Source: Actinomycetota bacterium
GTDB lineage: Bacteria > Actinomycetota > Nitriliruptoria > Nitriliruptorales > Nitriliruptoraceae
Reading direction: 5' to 3'
Assembly (NCBI GenBank): GCA_019347575.1
Contig: JAHWKY010000011.1
Coordinates: 78,810-142,809, forward strand
Length of the DNA: 64,000 bases
Shown: in pieces, positions 44,792 to 53,329 of the stretch
Layout: every line of letters begins with the position of its first letter
How positions within the stretch are numbered: position 1 is the first letter of the stretch
Position numbers and translations under genes: made by a program
Notes under the pieces: generated by a model
The model's database searches: none
Told to the model about the DNA's origin: nothing
The model's input: the letters and a program-made list of their open reading frames with translations, nothing else

Positions 44792-44937
44792 CCGGGCTCT
44801 CCCCTCCTGCCGAGGAGGGTTTCGACGTCGGGATGGCCGGTCCCTGCCCGTTCGCAGGCGGATGTGCGGCTCCGTTACGCTCCACTCGAGTCGCTCCGTC
44901 GCCCCGCCCGTCAGCCACCAGGTCAGAAGGTCCGTTC

Positions 44938-46239
44938 GTGCCCGCGACCATCATCGTCGGAGCCCAGTGGGGCGACGAGGGCAAGGGAAAGGCCACCGAC
45001 CTGCTGGCCGACCAGACCGATCTCGTCGTGCGCTACCAGGGCGGCAACAACGCCGGCCACACCGTCATCGTGGGTGACGAGGTCTTCAAGCTGCACCTCA
45101 TCCCCTCGGGAGTGCTCTACCCCCACGTCACGCCGATCATCGGCGACGGCGTGGTCGTCGACCCCGCGGTCCTGCTGCACGAGCTCGAGGAGCTCGACGC
45201 GAAGGGGATCGACGCGAGCCGACGCCTGCGCGTCAGCGGCAACGCGCACCTGATCATGCCCTACCATCGCGAGCTCGATCTGCTCATCGAACGGCGGCTC
45301 GGCAGTGCCAAGCTCGGCACGACCAAGCGCGGCATCGGCCCCGCCTACGCCGACAAGGCCGCACGGGTGGGGCTGCGCTTCCAGGACCTGTTCGACGAGA
45401 ACATCTTCCGCCAGAAGCTCGAGGCCGCCCTCGAGCTCAAGAACCAGATGCTGTCACGGCTGTACAACCGGCTGCCGATGGACGCGACCGAGATCGCCGA
45501 CGAGTACCTCGGCTACGCCGACAGCCTCCGGGACCAGCTGGCCGACACGACCGCGCTGATCCACGAGGCGCTCGAAGCCGGACGCGGCGTCATCCTCGAG
45601 GGAGCCCAGGGCACGCTGCTCGACCTCGACCACGGCACCTACCCCTTCGTGACGTCATCCAACCCGGTTGCGGGCGGGGCGCTGACGGGCGCGGGCATCG
45701 GGCCTCGCCACGTCGACCGCGTGATCGGGATCACCAAGGCCTACATCACGCGCGTGGGGTCGGGGCCCTTCCCCACCGAACTCGACGGCGACATCGCCGA
45801 GCGGATGGTACGCACCGGCGGTGAGTACGGCACGACGACCGGCCGGCGTCGCCGGGTCGGATGGTTCGACGGGGTCCTCGCTCGCTACGCGACGCGGGTC
45901 AACGGTCTCACGGACATCTTCCTCACCAAGCTCGACGTCCTGAGCGAGTTCGACACCATCCGGGTCGCCGTCGCCTACCGGTACGAGGGCGAGCAGTACG
46001 AGCACTTCCCGCCTCACCAGACCATCTTCCACCACGCCGAGCCGGTGTACGTCGACCTGCCCGGTTGGCGCACCGACATCACCGAGGTGCAGACCTACGA
46101 GCAGCTGCCGCCGGAAGCTCGGTCTCTCGTCGAGTTCATCGAGGACCAGGGGAGGGTCCCGGTCTCGTGGGTGTCGGTCGGCCCCAAGCGGTCGCAGACG
46201 CTCGAACGGGTCGCTGCGCCGGTCGGCCTGTCGAGCTGA
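44938..46239 (+). CDS. purA: Adenylosuccinate synthetase
   Basis: The product has 433 residues from a GTG at 44938. Motifs are [20 protein letters not shown] (nucleotide loop), GGNNAGHTV (IMP), [10 protein letters not shown], and [12 protein letters not shown] with EQLP near the C-terminus. It makes adenylosuccinate from IMP, aspartate and GTP. It is followed at 10 bp by purD, so it heads a purine operon. AGAAGG is a weak Shine-Dalgarno. Confidence 0.98.
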   Translation: MPATIIVGAQWGDEGKGKATDLLADQTDLVVRYQGGNNAGHTVIVGDEVFKLHLIPSGVLYPHVTPIIGDGVVVDPAVLLHELEELDAKGIDASRRLRVSGNAHLIMPYHRELDLLIERRLGSAKLGTTKRGIGPAYADKAARVGLRFQDLFDENIFRQKLEAALELKNQMLSRLYNRLPMDATEIADEYLGYADSLRDQLADTTALIHEALEAGRGVILEGAQGTLLDLDHGTYPFVTSSNPVAGGALTGAGIGPRHVDRVIGITKAYITRVGSGPFPTELDGDIAERMVRTGGEYGTTTGRRRRVGWFDGVLARYATRVNGLTDIFLTKLDVLSEFDTIRVAVAYRYEGEQYEHFPPHQTIFHHAEPVYVDLPGWRTDITEVQTYEQLPPEARSLVEFIEDQGRVPVSWVSVGPKRSQTLERVAAPVGLSS

Positions 46240-46249
46240 GGAGTCCCAG

Positions 46250-47512
46250 GTGCGTGTCCTGGTCGTGGGCGGTGGGGGGCGCGAACACGCCCTCGCCTGG
46301 CGGCTGGCCACCAGCGCATCGGTCACCAGCGTCGAGACGGCACCGGGGAACGCCGGGACGGACCAGCTCGGCCCGACCCACCCCATCGACACCACGTCCC
46401 CACACGAGGTCGCCGGACTCGCCGAACGCCGGGGCGCTGACCTCGTCGTCATCGGACCGGAGGCACCGCTCGTGGCGGGCGTCGCCGACGAGTTGCGACG
46501 TCGCGCGATCCCCGTGTTCGGTCCTTCCGCGGACGCGGCCCGCATCGAGGGCTCCAAGGCGTACGCCAAGGACGTGATGGCGGCGGCGGGCGTCCCGACG
46601 GGGTCGTACGGCGCCTTCACCGATGCCGCGGCGGCGAAGGAGACGCTCGAGGGGTACGCGCCACCCTACGTCGTGAAGGCCGACGGGCTCGCGGCGGGCA
46701 AGGGGGTGCGCATCTGCCCCACGCTGGACGAGGCCCACCGGGCCGTGGACGACGCGATCGTGCACCAGCAGTTCGGCGAGGCGGGTTCGCGGGTCGTCAT
46801 AGAGGAGTACCTCGACGGCCCGGAGGCCTCCGTCTTCGGCATCGCCGCCGGCCGCGAGGTCGTGCTCCTGTCCCCGTCCCGCGACTTCAAGCGCGCTCTC
46901 GATGGCGACGGGGGGCCCAACACCGGCGGCATGGGTGCCTACACACCCCTCCAGGATCTCCCGGAGCCAGCCGCTCTGGTCGACCTCGTCTTCCGCCCCG
47001 TGCTCGCGGAGCTCGCGGAGCGCGGGACGCCGTACCACGGCCTGCTCTACGCCGGTCTGGTCCTGACCGCGACCGGCCCACAGGTCCTGGAGTTCAACTG
47101 CCGGTTCGGCGATCCCGAGACGCAGGTCGTGGTCCCGCGTATCGCCGGTGACTTCGGCGAGGTGCTGCGCACCGCGGCCGACGGCGACGTCTCGGGCCTT
47201 CACATCGACACGCACGAGGACGCGTTCGTCACGGTCGTGCTCGCCTCCGGCGGGTACCCCGAGGCGTACGAGACCGGGCGCCGCATCGACGGTCTCGACG
47301 ACGCCGGAGGGGTCGCCGGCGCGACGGTCTTCCACGCTGGGACGCGCCGTGAGGATGGCGACATCGTCACCGCCGGTGGTCGTGTCCTCGCCGTCACGGG
47401 CCGGGGGCTCGACGTCGCATCGGCTCGTGCGACCGCCTACGAGGCGGCTGACCACATCCGCTGGCCCGGCCAGCATCGACGCAACGACATCGCACAGGAG
47501 GTAGCAGGATGA
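46250..47512 (+). CDS. purD: Phosphoribosylamine-glycine ligase
   Basis: The product has 420 residues, GTG start. It begins RVLVVGGGGREHALAWRLA; the ATP-grasp domain has PYVVKADGLAAGKGVRIC, VVIEEYLDGPEASVF, PNTGGMGAYTPLQDL and VLEFNCRFGDPETQVV. It performs the second step of purine synthesis. The stop overlaps the purE ATG by 4 bp. Confidence 0.98.
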   Translation: MRVLVVGGGGREHALAWRLATSASVTSVETAPGNAGTDQLGPTHPIDTTSPHEVAGLAERRGADLVVIGPEAPLVAGVADELRRRAIPVFGPSADAARIEGSKAYAKDVMAAAGVPTGSYGAFTDAAAAKETLEGYAPPYVVKADGLAAGKGVRICPTLDEAHRAVDDAIVHQQFGEAGSRVVIEEYLDGPEASVFGIAAGREVVLLSPSRDFKRALDGDGGPNTGGMGAYTPLQDLPEPAALVDLVFRPVLAELAERGTPYHGLLYAGLVLTATGPQVLEFNCRFGDPETQVVVPRIAGDFGEVLRTAADGDVSGLHIDTHEDAFVTVVLASGGYPEAYETGRRIDGLDDAGGVAGATVFHAGTRREDGDIVTAGGRVLAVTGRGLDVASARATAYEAADHIRWPGQHRRNDIAQEVAG

Positions 47513-48006
47513 CCCAGGCTCAGGTCGGCATCGTCATGGGTTCGAAGACCGATATGCCGGTGATGGAGAAGGCGGCGAAGCTGCTCGAGGAGTTCGGCGT
47601 CGAGCACACCATCGACGTCATGTCGGCACACCGTCAGCCGCGCACGGTGTCGGAGTGGGCGTCCAGCGCGGCCGAGAACGGCTACCGCGTGCTGATCGCG
47701 GGGGCGGGGCGCGCCGCCCACCTCCCCGGAGTCGTGGCGGCTCACACGACCCTGCCCGTCATCGGCGTCCCGTGCCTGTCCGATCACCTCGGTGGCGCCG
47801 ACGCCCTCTACTCGATCGTGCAGATGCCCTCCGGCGTGCCGGTCGCGACGGTGGGGATCGACAACGCCAAGAACGCGGCGCTGCTCGCCATCCAGATCCT
47901 CGCACTGTCCGACGACGAGCTCGCCAGCAAGCTCGCCGATCACAAGGCCGAGCAGGCCGGCGAGGGCCCTGCCTCCGATCGCAAGCTCGGCTTCCAGGTC
48001 GACTAG
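47509..48006 (+). CDS. purE: N5-carboxyaminoimidazole ribonucleotide mutase
   Basis: The product has 165 residues, class I PurE. Motifs are GIVMGSKTDMPVM, IDVMSAHRQPRTVSEW, LIAGAGRAAHLPGVVAAHT and VIGVPCLSDHLGGADALYSI. It rearranges N5-CAIR to CAIR; the class I form works with PurK, which is not in the window. ATGA overlap with purD. Confidence 0.97.
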   Translation: MTQAQVGIVMGSKTDMPVMEKAAKLLEEFGVEHTIDVMSAHRQPRTVSEWASSAAENGYRVLIAGAGRAAHLPGVVAAHTTLPVIGVPCLSDHLGGADALYSIVQMPSGVPVATVGIDNAKNAALLAIQILALSDDELASKLADHKAEQAGEGPASDRKLGFQVD

Positions 48007-48009
48007 CGC

Positions 48010-48108
48010 CCCGCCTGTTGCCCGTAACCCCCGTATCCGGTGGTTCTGGGGGGCTGGGACGGGTCGCGCGTCCCGCCTGTTGCCCGTAACCCCCGTATCC
48101 GGTGGTTC
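48010..48108 (+). repeat. Two direct copies of a 37-bp sequence
   Basis: Copies at 48010-48046 and 48072-48108 are identical and begin CCCGCCTGTTGCCCGTAACC. They are 62 bp apart start to start, with a GC-rich spacer, and begin 3 bases after the purE stop. The repeat has no self-complementarity of note and does not match a terminator. It could belong to a dispersed intergenic repeat family. Confidence 0.9.
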
Positions 48109-48177
48109 CCGGCGTGGGGCGCGCGGCCGGGGTGGCCACGGTGACACCGTAACCGAACCCGACCTCGAGCGTTGGTG

Positions 48178-48339
48178 ATGGTGACCGAGCAGAGGGCCGC
48201 CACCGTGGGGAAGCTGAGCATCCTACGCAAGCGCCGTCGCGAGGCGCAGCGCCGCGAGCGCGAGCGTCGCGAACGGGAGCTGGCAGCGCGCTACGGGGCG
48301 CTGAAGGTCATCAGCCTCGAACCGGGCCAGCGCTCGTAG
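48178..48339 (+). CDS. Small basic protein, 53 residues, between purE and purC
   Basis: The ATG at 48178 opens TEQRAATVGKLSILRKRRRE, followed by a run of Arg/Glu (AQRRERERRERELAARYG) and the end LKVISLEPGQRS. The composition suggests a single charged helix that could bind nucleic acid or another protein. It is too short to be PurS (about 80 residues) and does not resemble it. There is no clear Shine-Dalgarno. I hold it as a probable but unproven gene. Confidence 0.45.
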   Translation: MVTEQRAATVGKLSILRKRRREAQRRERERRERELAARYGALKVISLEPGQRS

Positions 48340-48362
48340 GTAAGCTCGCGCCACCCGCTGCG

Positions 48363-49265
48363 ATGGAGTTCCTCTTGGCGCTCGAAGGCCTCAGCCACGT
48401 CCGTTCCGGCAAGGTCCGCGATCTCTACGACGCCGGGGCCGACCGGCTCCTCCTGGTCGCCTCCGACCGCGTCTCGACCTACGACGTGGTCCACCCCACG
48501 CCCATCCCGGACAAGGGCAGGGTCCTGACCGGGGTCGCCGCGTTCTGGTTCGATCGGACCGGGGACATCGTGCCCAACCACCTCCTGTCGACCCGTCTGG
48601 CAGACCTGCCGGCAGAGGCGCAGCCCCACGCCGACTTCCTCCGCGGTCGCACGATGCTCACCCGCCGGGTCGACATCGTGCCGTTCGAGTGCGTCGTTCG
48701 CGGCTACCTCGTCGGCTCCGGCTGGAAGGAGTACCAGCGCGACGGGTCGGTCTGCGGCATCACGCTGCCGGAGGGACTACAGGAGGCGAGTCGCCTCGAC
48801 GAGCCGATCTTCACGCCCGCGACCAAGGCCGAGGAAGGCCACGACGAGAACGTGTCGTTCGAGCGCATGGTCGACGACCTGGGAGATGCTCTCGCGAAGC
48901 AGCTCCGTGACCTGTCGCTGCAGCTGTACGAGGCTGGCAACGATCTCGCTCGCGACCGCGGCATCATCCTGGCCGACACCAAGTTCGAGTTCGGCCTGCT
49001 CGACGGCGACATCGTGTTGGCGGACGAGGTCATGACGCCGGACTCGTCGCGCTACTGGCCCGCTGACGCGTGGCAGCCCGGTAGCAACCCTCCCAGCTTC
49101 GACAAGCAGTTCGTTCGCGACTACGCCGCCTCGACCGGCTGGGACAAGACGCCGCCCGCTCCCGAGCTCCCCGACGACATCGTCACGCGGACGCGCGAGA
49201 AGTACCTCGAGGTATTCGAGCGCCTGACCGGCGAGCCGCTCGACGACTGGCTCGCGCGGCGGTGA
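48363..49265 (+). CDS. purC: Phosphoribosylaminoimidazole-succinocarboxamide synthase
   Basis: The product has 300 residues. It has the SAICAR synthetase motifs SGKVRDLYDAG, LLLVASDRVSTYDVV, FECVVRGYLVGSGWKEYQRD, LADTKFEFGLLDGDIVLADE and DEVMTPDSSRYWPAD. It joins aspartate to CAIR. A TAAGCT hexamer at 48341 may be its own -10. purS, purQ and purL do not follow; the next gene is on the other strand with a 3-bp gap. Confidence 0.98.
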   Translation: MEFLLALEGLSHVRSGKVRDLYDAGADRLLLVASDRVSTYDVVHPTPIPDKGRVLTGVAAFWFDRTGDIVPNHLLSTRLADLPAEAQPHADFLRGRTMLTRRVDIVPFECVVRGYLVGSGWKEYQRDGSVCGITLPEGLQEASRLDEPIFTPATKAEEGHDENVSFERMVDDLGDALAKQLRDLSLQLYEAGNDLARDRGIILADTKFEFGLLDGDIVLADEVMTPDSSRYWPADAWQPGSNPPSFDKQFVRDYAASTGWDKTPPAPELPDDIVTRTREKYLEVFERLTGEPLDDWLARR

Positions 49266-49268
49266 TCG

Positions 49269-49634
49269 TCAGGTCAGAGTGATCGACCGCGCACCCGCGA
49301 TGATCGCCTCGACGATGCGTGCGGCGCCCACGATCACCGCCCCCTCGCGCAGGTCGCCCTCGTCGATGTCGCGGGGCGTGGTGCATGCGGAGCAGAGCCA
49401 CAGCTCGCCTCCGCTCGCGAGGAACGCGTCCACCAGATCGGACAGAGGTGGCATCTGCGGGGCCGTCACGCCCTCAGCGCCGTCGGGGGTTCCGAACCAG
49501 ACCGCGTCCAGGGTGCACACGACGGTGGCGCGCTGGCCGCTCGCCGCGGCGACGCTCGCGGCGATGAGCGGCACCGTGGCCCGTTCGGGCTCGTCGGCGC
49601 CTGCGGTGCAGTGGAACAGCAGTAGCTCGCTCAC
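49269..49634 (-). CDS. DsrE-family protein
   Basis: The product has 121 residues. The fold pattern (ELLLFHCTAGADEPERATVP, VVCTLDAVWFGTPDG, ELWLCSACTTPRDIDEGDL, VIVGAARIVEAIIAG) is that of DsrE/DsrF-like proteins, including the Cys-containing WLCSACTTPR loop. Family members carry sulfur as persulfide in sulfur-relay systems, or are of unknown role. Position gives no clue. Confidence 0.75.
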   Translation of the reverse strand: MSELLLFHCTAGADEPERATVPLIAASVAAASGQRATVVCTLDAVWFGTPDGAEGVTAPQMPPLSDLVDAFLASGGELWLCSACTTPRDIDEGDLREGAVIVGAARIVEAIIAGARSITLT

Positions 49635-49679
49635 AGCATCCCTCCCGGGAGGCGGCGAGCGTAACCCGAGTAGCCAGCC

Positions 49680-49698
49680 TCCTACCGTTGTCGTAGGA
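49680..49698. promoter_or_regulatory. Inverted repeat TCCTAC-N7-GTAGGA, candidate operator
   Basis: The 6-bp arms are perfect with a 7-base centre. It lies 67 bp before the ATG of the substrate-binding protein gene and between divergent genes. It has the same CTAC-N7-GTAG core and length as the repeat at 11720. Confidence 0.3.
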
Positions 49699-49765
49699 TG
49701 CGTCTCGCACGGACGGAGGGAACCCCTCCCACCCGGGAACTATCCACCATGACAGGGGAGAACCC

Positions 49766-51091
49766 ATGCAGCGCAACAGATGGCTCCGCGTGCTCGCGGC
49801 CGTCGGTGCCGCGGCGCTCCTCGCCACCGCTTGCGGTGGCGATGACGATGCCGTCACCGATCCGACGGCCACCGGCACCGAGACCCCGACCGACGACATG
49901 ACGGCCGAGCCCACCGCGACCGAGACCGCGCTCGAGACGGGTGCCAACGTCGACGGCACGCTCAAGATCGGCACGGTCCTGCCGCAGACCGGTGACCTCG
50001 CGGTCCTCGGCCCGGCGATGATCGAAGCCGTCAAGCTCGCCGTCTCGCAGATCAACGAGGCCGGCGGCGTGCTGGACACCAACGTCGAGCTCGCCGAAGG
50101 TGACTCGGGCACCAACGAGGACGTCGCCAACGACACCGTCGATCGTCTCGTGCAGTCCGAGAACGTCGATGCGCTGATCGGTGCCGCGTCGTCCCGGGTC
50201 ACGCTGTCGATCATCGACAAGGTGACCGGTGCCGGCATCGTCGAGTGCTCGCCGTCCAACACGGGTTCGTCACTGACGACCCACGAGACGGACGTGCCGG
50301 GCTTCTACTTCCGCACGGCGCCCCCGGACAACCTCCAGGGCCCAGCGCTCGCTGACGTCATCCTCGGTGATGGACACGCCAACGTCGCGATCGTCGCGCT
50401 GAACGACGAGTACGGTCAGGGCTTCGCCGGCTTCCTCGAGGAATCGCTCACCGCTGGCGGTGCAACCATCGTCGCCAACGTCGCCTACGACCCCGCGGGT
50501 GCCGACTTCTCCGCGGACGTGCAGACGGTCGTGGATGCCTCCCCCGACGCCGTGGCGCTCATCAGCTTCCCGGAGACCGGGACGCCGATCATCCAGGGCC
50601 TGCTCGAGGGCGGTATCGCTGCCGATCAGATGTACACCGCTGACGGCATGCAGGACAACTCCGTCATCGAGAGCGTCGCCCCGGGCGACCCGGCAGCGCT
50701 GAACGGCATGAAGGGCACCGCTCCCTCCTCGCAGGGCTCGGAGGCCTTCCAGACGGCGTTCACCGAGTTCGCCCCGCCGGACACGCCGCAGATCTTCTCG
50801 GCGCACGCCTACGACTGCGCGATCATCATCTCGCTGGCGGCGCAGGAGGCAGGCAGCGATGACCCGACCGTGTTCCACAACAACATGGTTGGCATCACGA
50901 GGGACGGTGAGGCCTGCATCGACTTCGCCTCCTGCAAGGAGGTCATCGACGCCGGCGGCGACCCCGACTACGACGGTGCCTCCGGGCCCGGCGAGTGGGT
51001 CGACGAGGGCGAGCCCGCCGCGGGCACCTACGAGGTGTGGGAGTTCCGCGACGGCGAGGTGGCCACGCTCGACACGGTCGACGTCGGCTGA
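49766..51091 (+). CDS. Branched-chain amino-acid-type ABC transporter substrate-binding lipoprotein
   Basis: The product has 441 residues. The lipobox is LLATACGG (Cys about 23); an Asp/Thr/Glu-rich spacer follows. The type I periplasmic-binding fold begins LKIGTVLPQTGDLAVLGPAM and continues LAVSQINEAGGVLDTNVELA, NVDALIGAASSRVTLSI and VAIVALNDEYGQGF. It should deliver the ligand to the permease/ATPase set encoded convergently at 51717-55621. The ligand may be an amino acid, urea or amide. A strong terminator follows. Confidence 0.9.
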   Translation: MQRNRWLRVLAAVGAAALLATACGGDDDAVTDPTATGTETPTDDMTAEPTATETALETGANVDGTLKIGTVLPQTGDLAVLGPAMIEAVKLAVSQINEAGGVLDTNVELAEGDSGTNEDVANDTVDRLVQSENVDALIGAASSRVTLSIIDKVTGAGIVECSPSNTGSSLTTHETDVPGFYFRTAPPDNLQGPALADVILGDGHANVAIVALNDEYGQGFAGFLEESLTAGGATIVANVAYDPAGADFSADVQTVVDASPDAVALISFPETGTPIIQGLLEGGIAADQMYTADGMQDNSVIESVAPGDPAALNGMKGTAPSSQGSEAFQTAFTEFAPPDTPQIFSAHAYDCAIIISLAAQEAGSDDPTVFHNNMVGITRDGEACIDFASCKEVIDAGGDPDYDGASGPGEWVDEGEPAAGTYEVWEFRDGEVATLDTVDVG

Positions 51092-51107
51092 GTCACGCAT
51101 CACACGG

Positions 51108-51135
51108 AAGGGCCCGGCGCGAGCGCCGGGCCCTT
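51108..51135 (+). terminator. Rho-independent-type terminator after the substrate-binding gene
   Basis: AAGGGCCCGGCG and CGCCGGGCCCTT form a 12-bp stem with a 4-base loop, followed by CTGCT. It starts 17 bases after the stop codon. Confidence 0.8.
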
Positions 51136-51188
51136 CTGCTGTGCCCTTCGCAACCGGGTCACCATACGGCGACCACGAGCGGCGAGGT

Positions 51189-51506
51189 CTACCTGCCCCG
51201 CCCCGATGCCTTCCTGGCCACCGGCTTGCGTGGAGCCGACTTCTGCGGGGCGGCTTCCTTCGGCCCGGGCTTGGCGGAAGCGCCCTTGACGTCGGACGCC
51301 TTGGCGGCGCGTCCTGCCCCGGATGCCTCCTTCTTGGTCGGCGTGGCGGCCTTCTTGCTGGCCGCCTTCTTCGGACCGACCTTCTCGACGGCTGGCTTCG
51401 CCGCCTTCTTCGGAGCCGCCTTCTTGGAACCCGCCTTCTTGCTGGCGGCCTTCTTCGAAGCGGCCTTCTTGGGCGCGGCCTTCTTCGCCGCCTTCTTCTG
51501 CGCCAC
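51189..51506 (-). CDS. Lys/Ala-rich histone H1-like protein
   Basis: The product has 105 residues, GTG start at 51506. It consists of repeated KKAA, KKAAS and KKAAP units (AAKKAAPKKAASKKAASKKA) for the first 60 residues and then a mixed basic Ala/Ser/Gly tail. The composition is like the C-terminal tails of actinobacterial HU and of histone H1-like DNA-compacting proteins, but the HU body is absent. It would bind DNA non-specifically. The repetitive coding is consistent in one frame, supporting a real gene. Confidence 0.7.
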   Translation of the reverse strand: MAQKKAAKKAAPKKAASKKAASKKAGSKKAAPKKAAKPAVEKVGPKKAASKKAATPTKKEASGAGRAAKASDVKGASAKPGPKEAAPQKSAPRKPVARKASGRGR

Positions 51507-51716
51507 GGCGTCCCTCCCGGCCGGTGTGGATGTGGCGAGCGCGGAACTCTACGCCGGGTTAGCAGCGCAGGAACCGGACTTCCGGGCGGTGTGCGACCTG
51601 CGCGCACGGGGCCGAGGCCCTGGTCCCCATGCGCCCCGAGGGCGCGAGACCGCGCTCTCGCGCGCGGGTGGATCTCGACACGCTGGATCGACGGCGCGGA
51701 TGCGCCGTCGCCAAGA

Positions 51717-52451
51717 TCAGTCGACCTGCGCGAGCGTGCCAAGGTAGAGATCGATGACCTTGGCGTCGTGGAGCAGTTCCTCTCCGGTGCCGGTGTAGGC
51801 GTTCTGGCCCTGGTCGAGCACGTACCCACGATCGCAGATCTGCAGGCACCGGCGGGCGTTCTGCTCCACCATGATGATGCTCACGCCGGTCGCGTTGATG
51901 TCGCGGACGCGCGTGAAGACCTCGTCCATGTTCCCCGGCGACAATCCCGCGGACGGCTCATCGAGCAGCAGGACGGTGGGATCGGTCATCAGCGCCCGAC
52001 CCATCGCGACCATCTGGCGCTCGCCCCCCGACAACGAGCCAGCTCGTTGCTTACGACGGTCGGCCAGCAGCGGGAACAGGTCGGCGACGTACGTGAAACG
52101 ATCCTCAAACAGCTCGGGGCGCAGGTACGCACCCATCTCGAGGTTCTCCTCGATGGTCAGGCTCGGGAACACGTTCGCCGACTGCGGGACGTACCCGACA
52201 CCGTGGGCGACCAGCTCGTGCGCCTCGAGGCTGGTGATGTCCTGGCCATCGAGCGAGACGGACCCCTCGCGGATGCTGACGAGGCCGAACAGCGCCTTGA
52301 CGAGCGTCGATTTGCCGGCACCGTTGGGCCCGATGATCCCCACCAGCTCGCCCCGACCGAGTTCGAGCTCGCAGCCTCGGAGGATGTCGACCCCGGGGAT
52401 GTAGCCGGCGACGATGCCCTTGGCCTCGAGCAGCAGCTCGTGGTCGCTCAT
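51717..52451 (-). CDS. livF: ABC transporter ATPase, LivF type
   Basis: The product has 244 residues. Walker A is GIIGPNGAGKSTLVKALFG, the signature is LSGGERQMVAMGRALM and Walker B is VLLLDEPSAGLSP; VGYVPQSANVFPSLTIEENL is the Q-loop region. It energises uptake through LivH/LivM. It overlaps livG by 4 bp and is the last gene of the livH-livM-livG-livF order on this strand. Confidence 0.95.
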   Translation of the reverse strand: MSDHELLLEAKGIVAGYIPGVDILRGCELELGRGELVGIIGPNGAGKSTLVKALFGLVSIREGSVSLDGQDITSLEAHELVAHGVGYVPQSANVFPSLTIEENLEMGAYLRPELFEDRFTYVADLFPLLADRRKQRAGSLSGGERQMVAMGRALMTDPTVLLLDEPSAGLSPGNMDEVFTRVRDINATGVSIIMVEQNARRCLQICDRGYVLDQGQNAYTGTGEELLHDAKVIDLYLGTLAQVD

Positions 52452-53329
52452 GCCCCGTCCTCCTCCTCCATCGCCGTGGCCGCAACGCCCGGGTCGGCGG
52501 TGGCTTTCTCACCGTGCTCGCCGCCGAGGTAGGCGTCGATGACCGCGGGGTTGCCGGCGATGGATCCCGGCGGGCCCTCCGCGATGATCCGGCCCTCGGC
52601 CATGCACACGACCCAGTCGCTGATCTCCTGCACGACGTCCATGTCGTGCTCGACGAAGACAATGCTCATCCCCTCGTCGCGCAGGGACTGCACATGTCCC
52701 AGCAGCGACTGCGTCAGCACGGGGTTCACGCCGGCCATCGGTTCGTCGAGCATCACCAGCTCGGGGCCGACCATCAGCGCACGGGCCATCTCGAGCAGCT
52801 TGCGCTGCCCGCCCGACAGGGTCCCCGCGTACTCGCCCCGCATGTGATCGAGCTGGAAGCGTTGGAGCAGCTCGTCGGCTCTCACCTCGGTGTCGTCCTC
52901 GTAACGGCGCCACAGCGGCGGGAAGAGCGAGCCGAGGAAGCGCTCGCCGGGGTTCTTCGGCGCCCCCAGCTTCATGTTGTCGAGCACGTTCATCCTCGAC
53001 AGCGACTTCGTGAGCTGGAACGTCCGCACCATCCCCGCGTGCGCGACCCTGTGTGCGGGCATCCGTGACATCGCGCGGCCGTTGAACTCCCACGTGCCGC
53101 GGTCGGGCGTGTCGAACGCGGTCATCAGGTTGAAGAACGTCGTCTTGCCCGCCCCGTTGGGGCCGATCAGCGCCGTGATGATGCCGCGCTGGATCTCGAG
53201 GTGGTCCACGTCGACCGCGACCAGACCACCGAACGAGCGGCGCACCTTGTCGACGACCAGGATCGGATCCGGCTTGGGGACGCCCGGCTCAGGAGCGACG
53301 CCAGCGAGCGGAGCGGCGGTGTCAGGCAT
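52448..53329 (-). CDS. livG: ABC transporter ATPase, LivG type
   Basis: The product has 293 residues. After a 20-residue Pro/Ala-rich leader the ATPase has ALIGPNGAGKTTFFNLMTAF (Walker A), TLSGGQRKLLEMARALM (signature) and LVMLDEPMAGVNPVL (Walker B). The C-terminal 30 residues (GEKATADPGVAATAMEEEDG) are an extension beyond the usual family length. It overlaps livM by 8 bp. Confidence 0.95.
   Translation of the reverse strand: MPDTAAPLAGVAPEPGVPKPDPILVVDKVRRSFGGLVAVDVDHLEIQRGIITALIGPNGAGKTTFFNLMTAFDTPDRGTWEFNGRAMSRMPAHRVAHAGMVRTFQLTKSLSRMNVLDNMKLGAPKNPGERFLGSLFPPLWRRYEDDTEVRADELLQRFQLDHMRGEYAGTLSGGQRKLLEMARALMVGPELVMLDEPMAGVNPVLTQSLLGHVQSLRDEGMSIVFVEHDMDVVQEISDWVVCMAEGRIIAEGPPGSIAGNPAVIDAYLGGEHGEKATADPGVAATAMEEEDGA

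Noticed and set aside
48010..48108. CRISPR array or mobile-element end
   Set aside because: Only two copies, a 25-bp spacer, no further units and no cas or transposase genes in the window.
48178..48339. PurS subunit of FGAM synthase
   Set aside because: Too short and far too Arg/Glu-rich; PurS motifs are not present and purQ/purL do not follow.
51189..51506. HU nucleoid protein
   Set aside because: The HU body is absent; only the Lys/Ala tail-like region is encoded.
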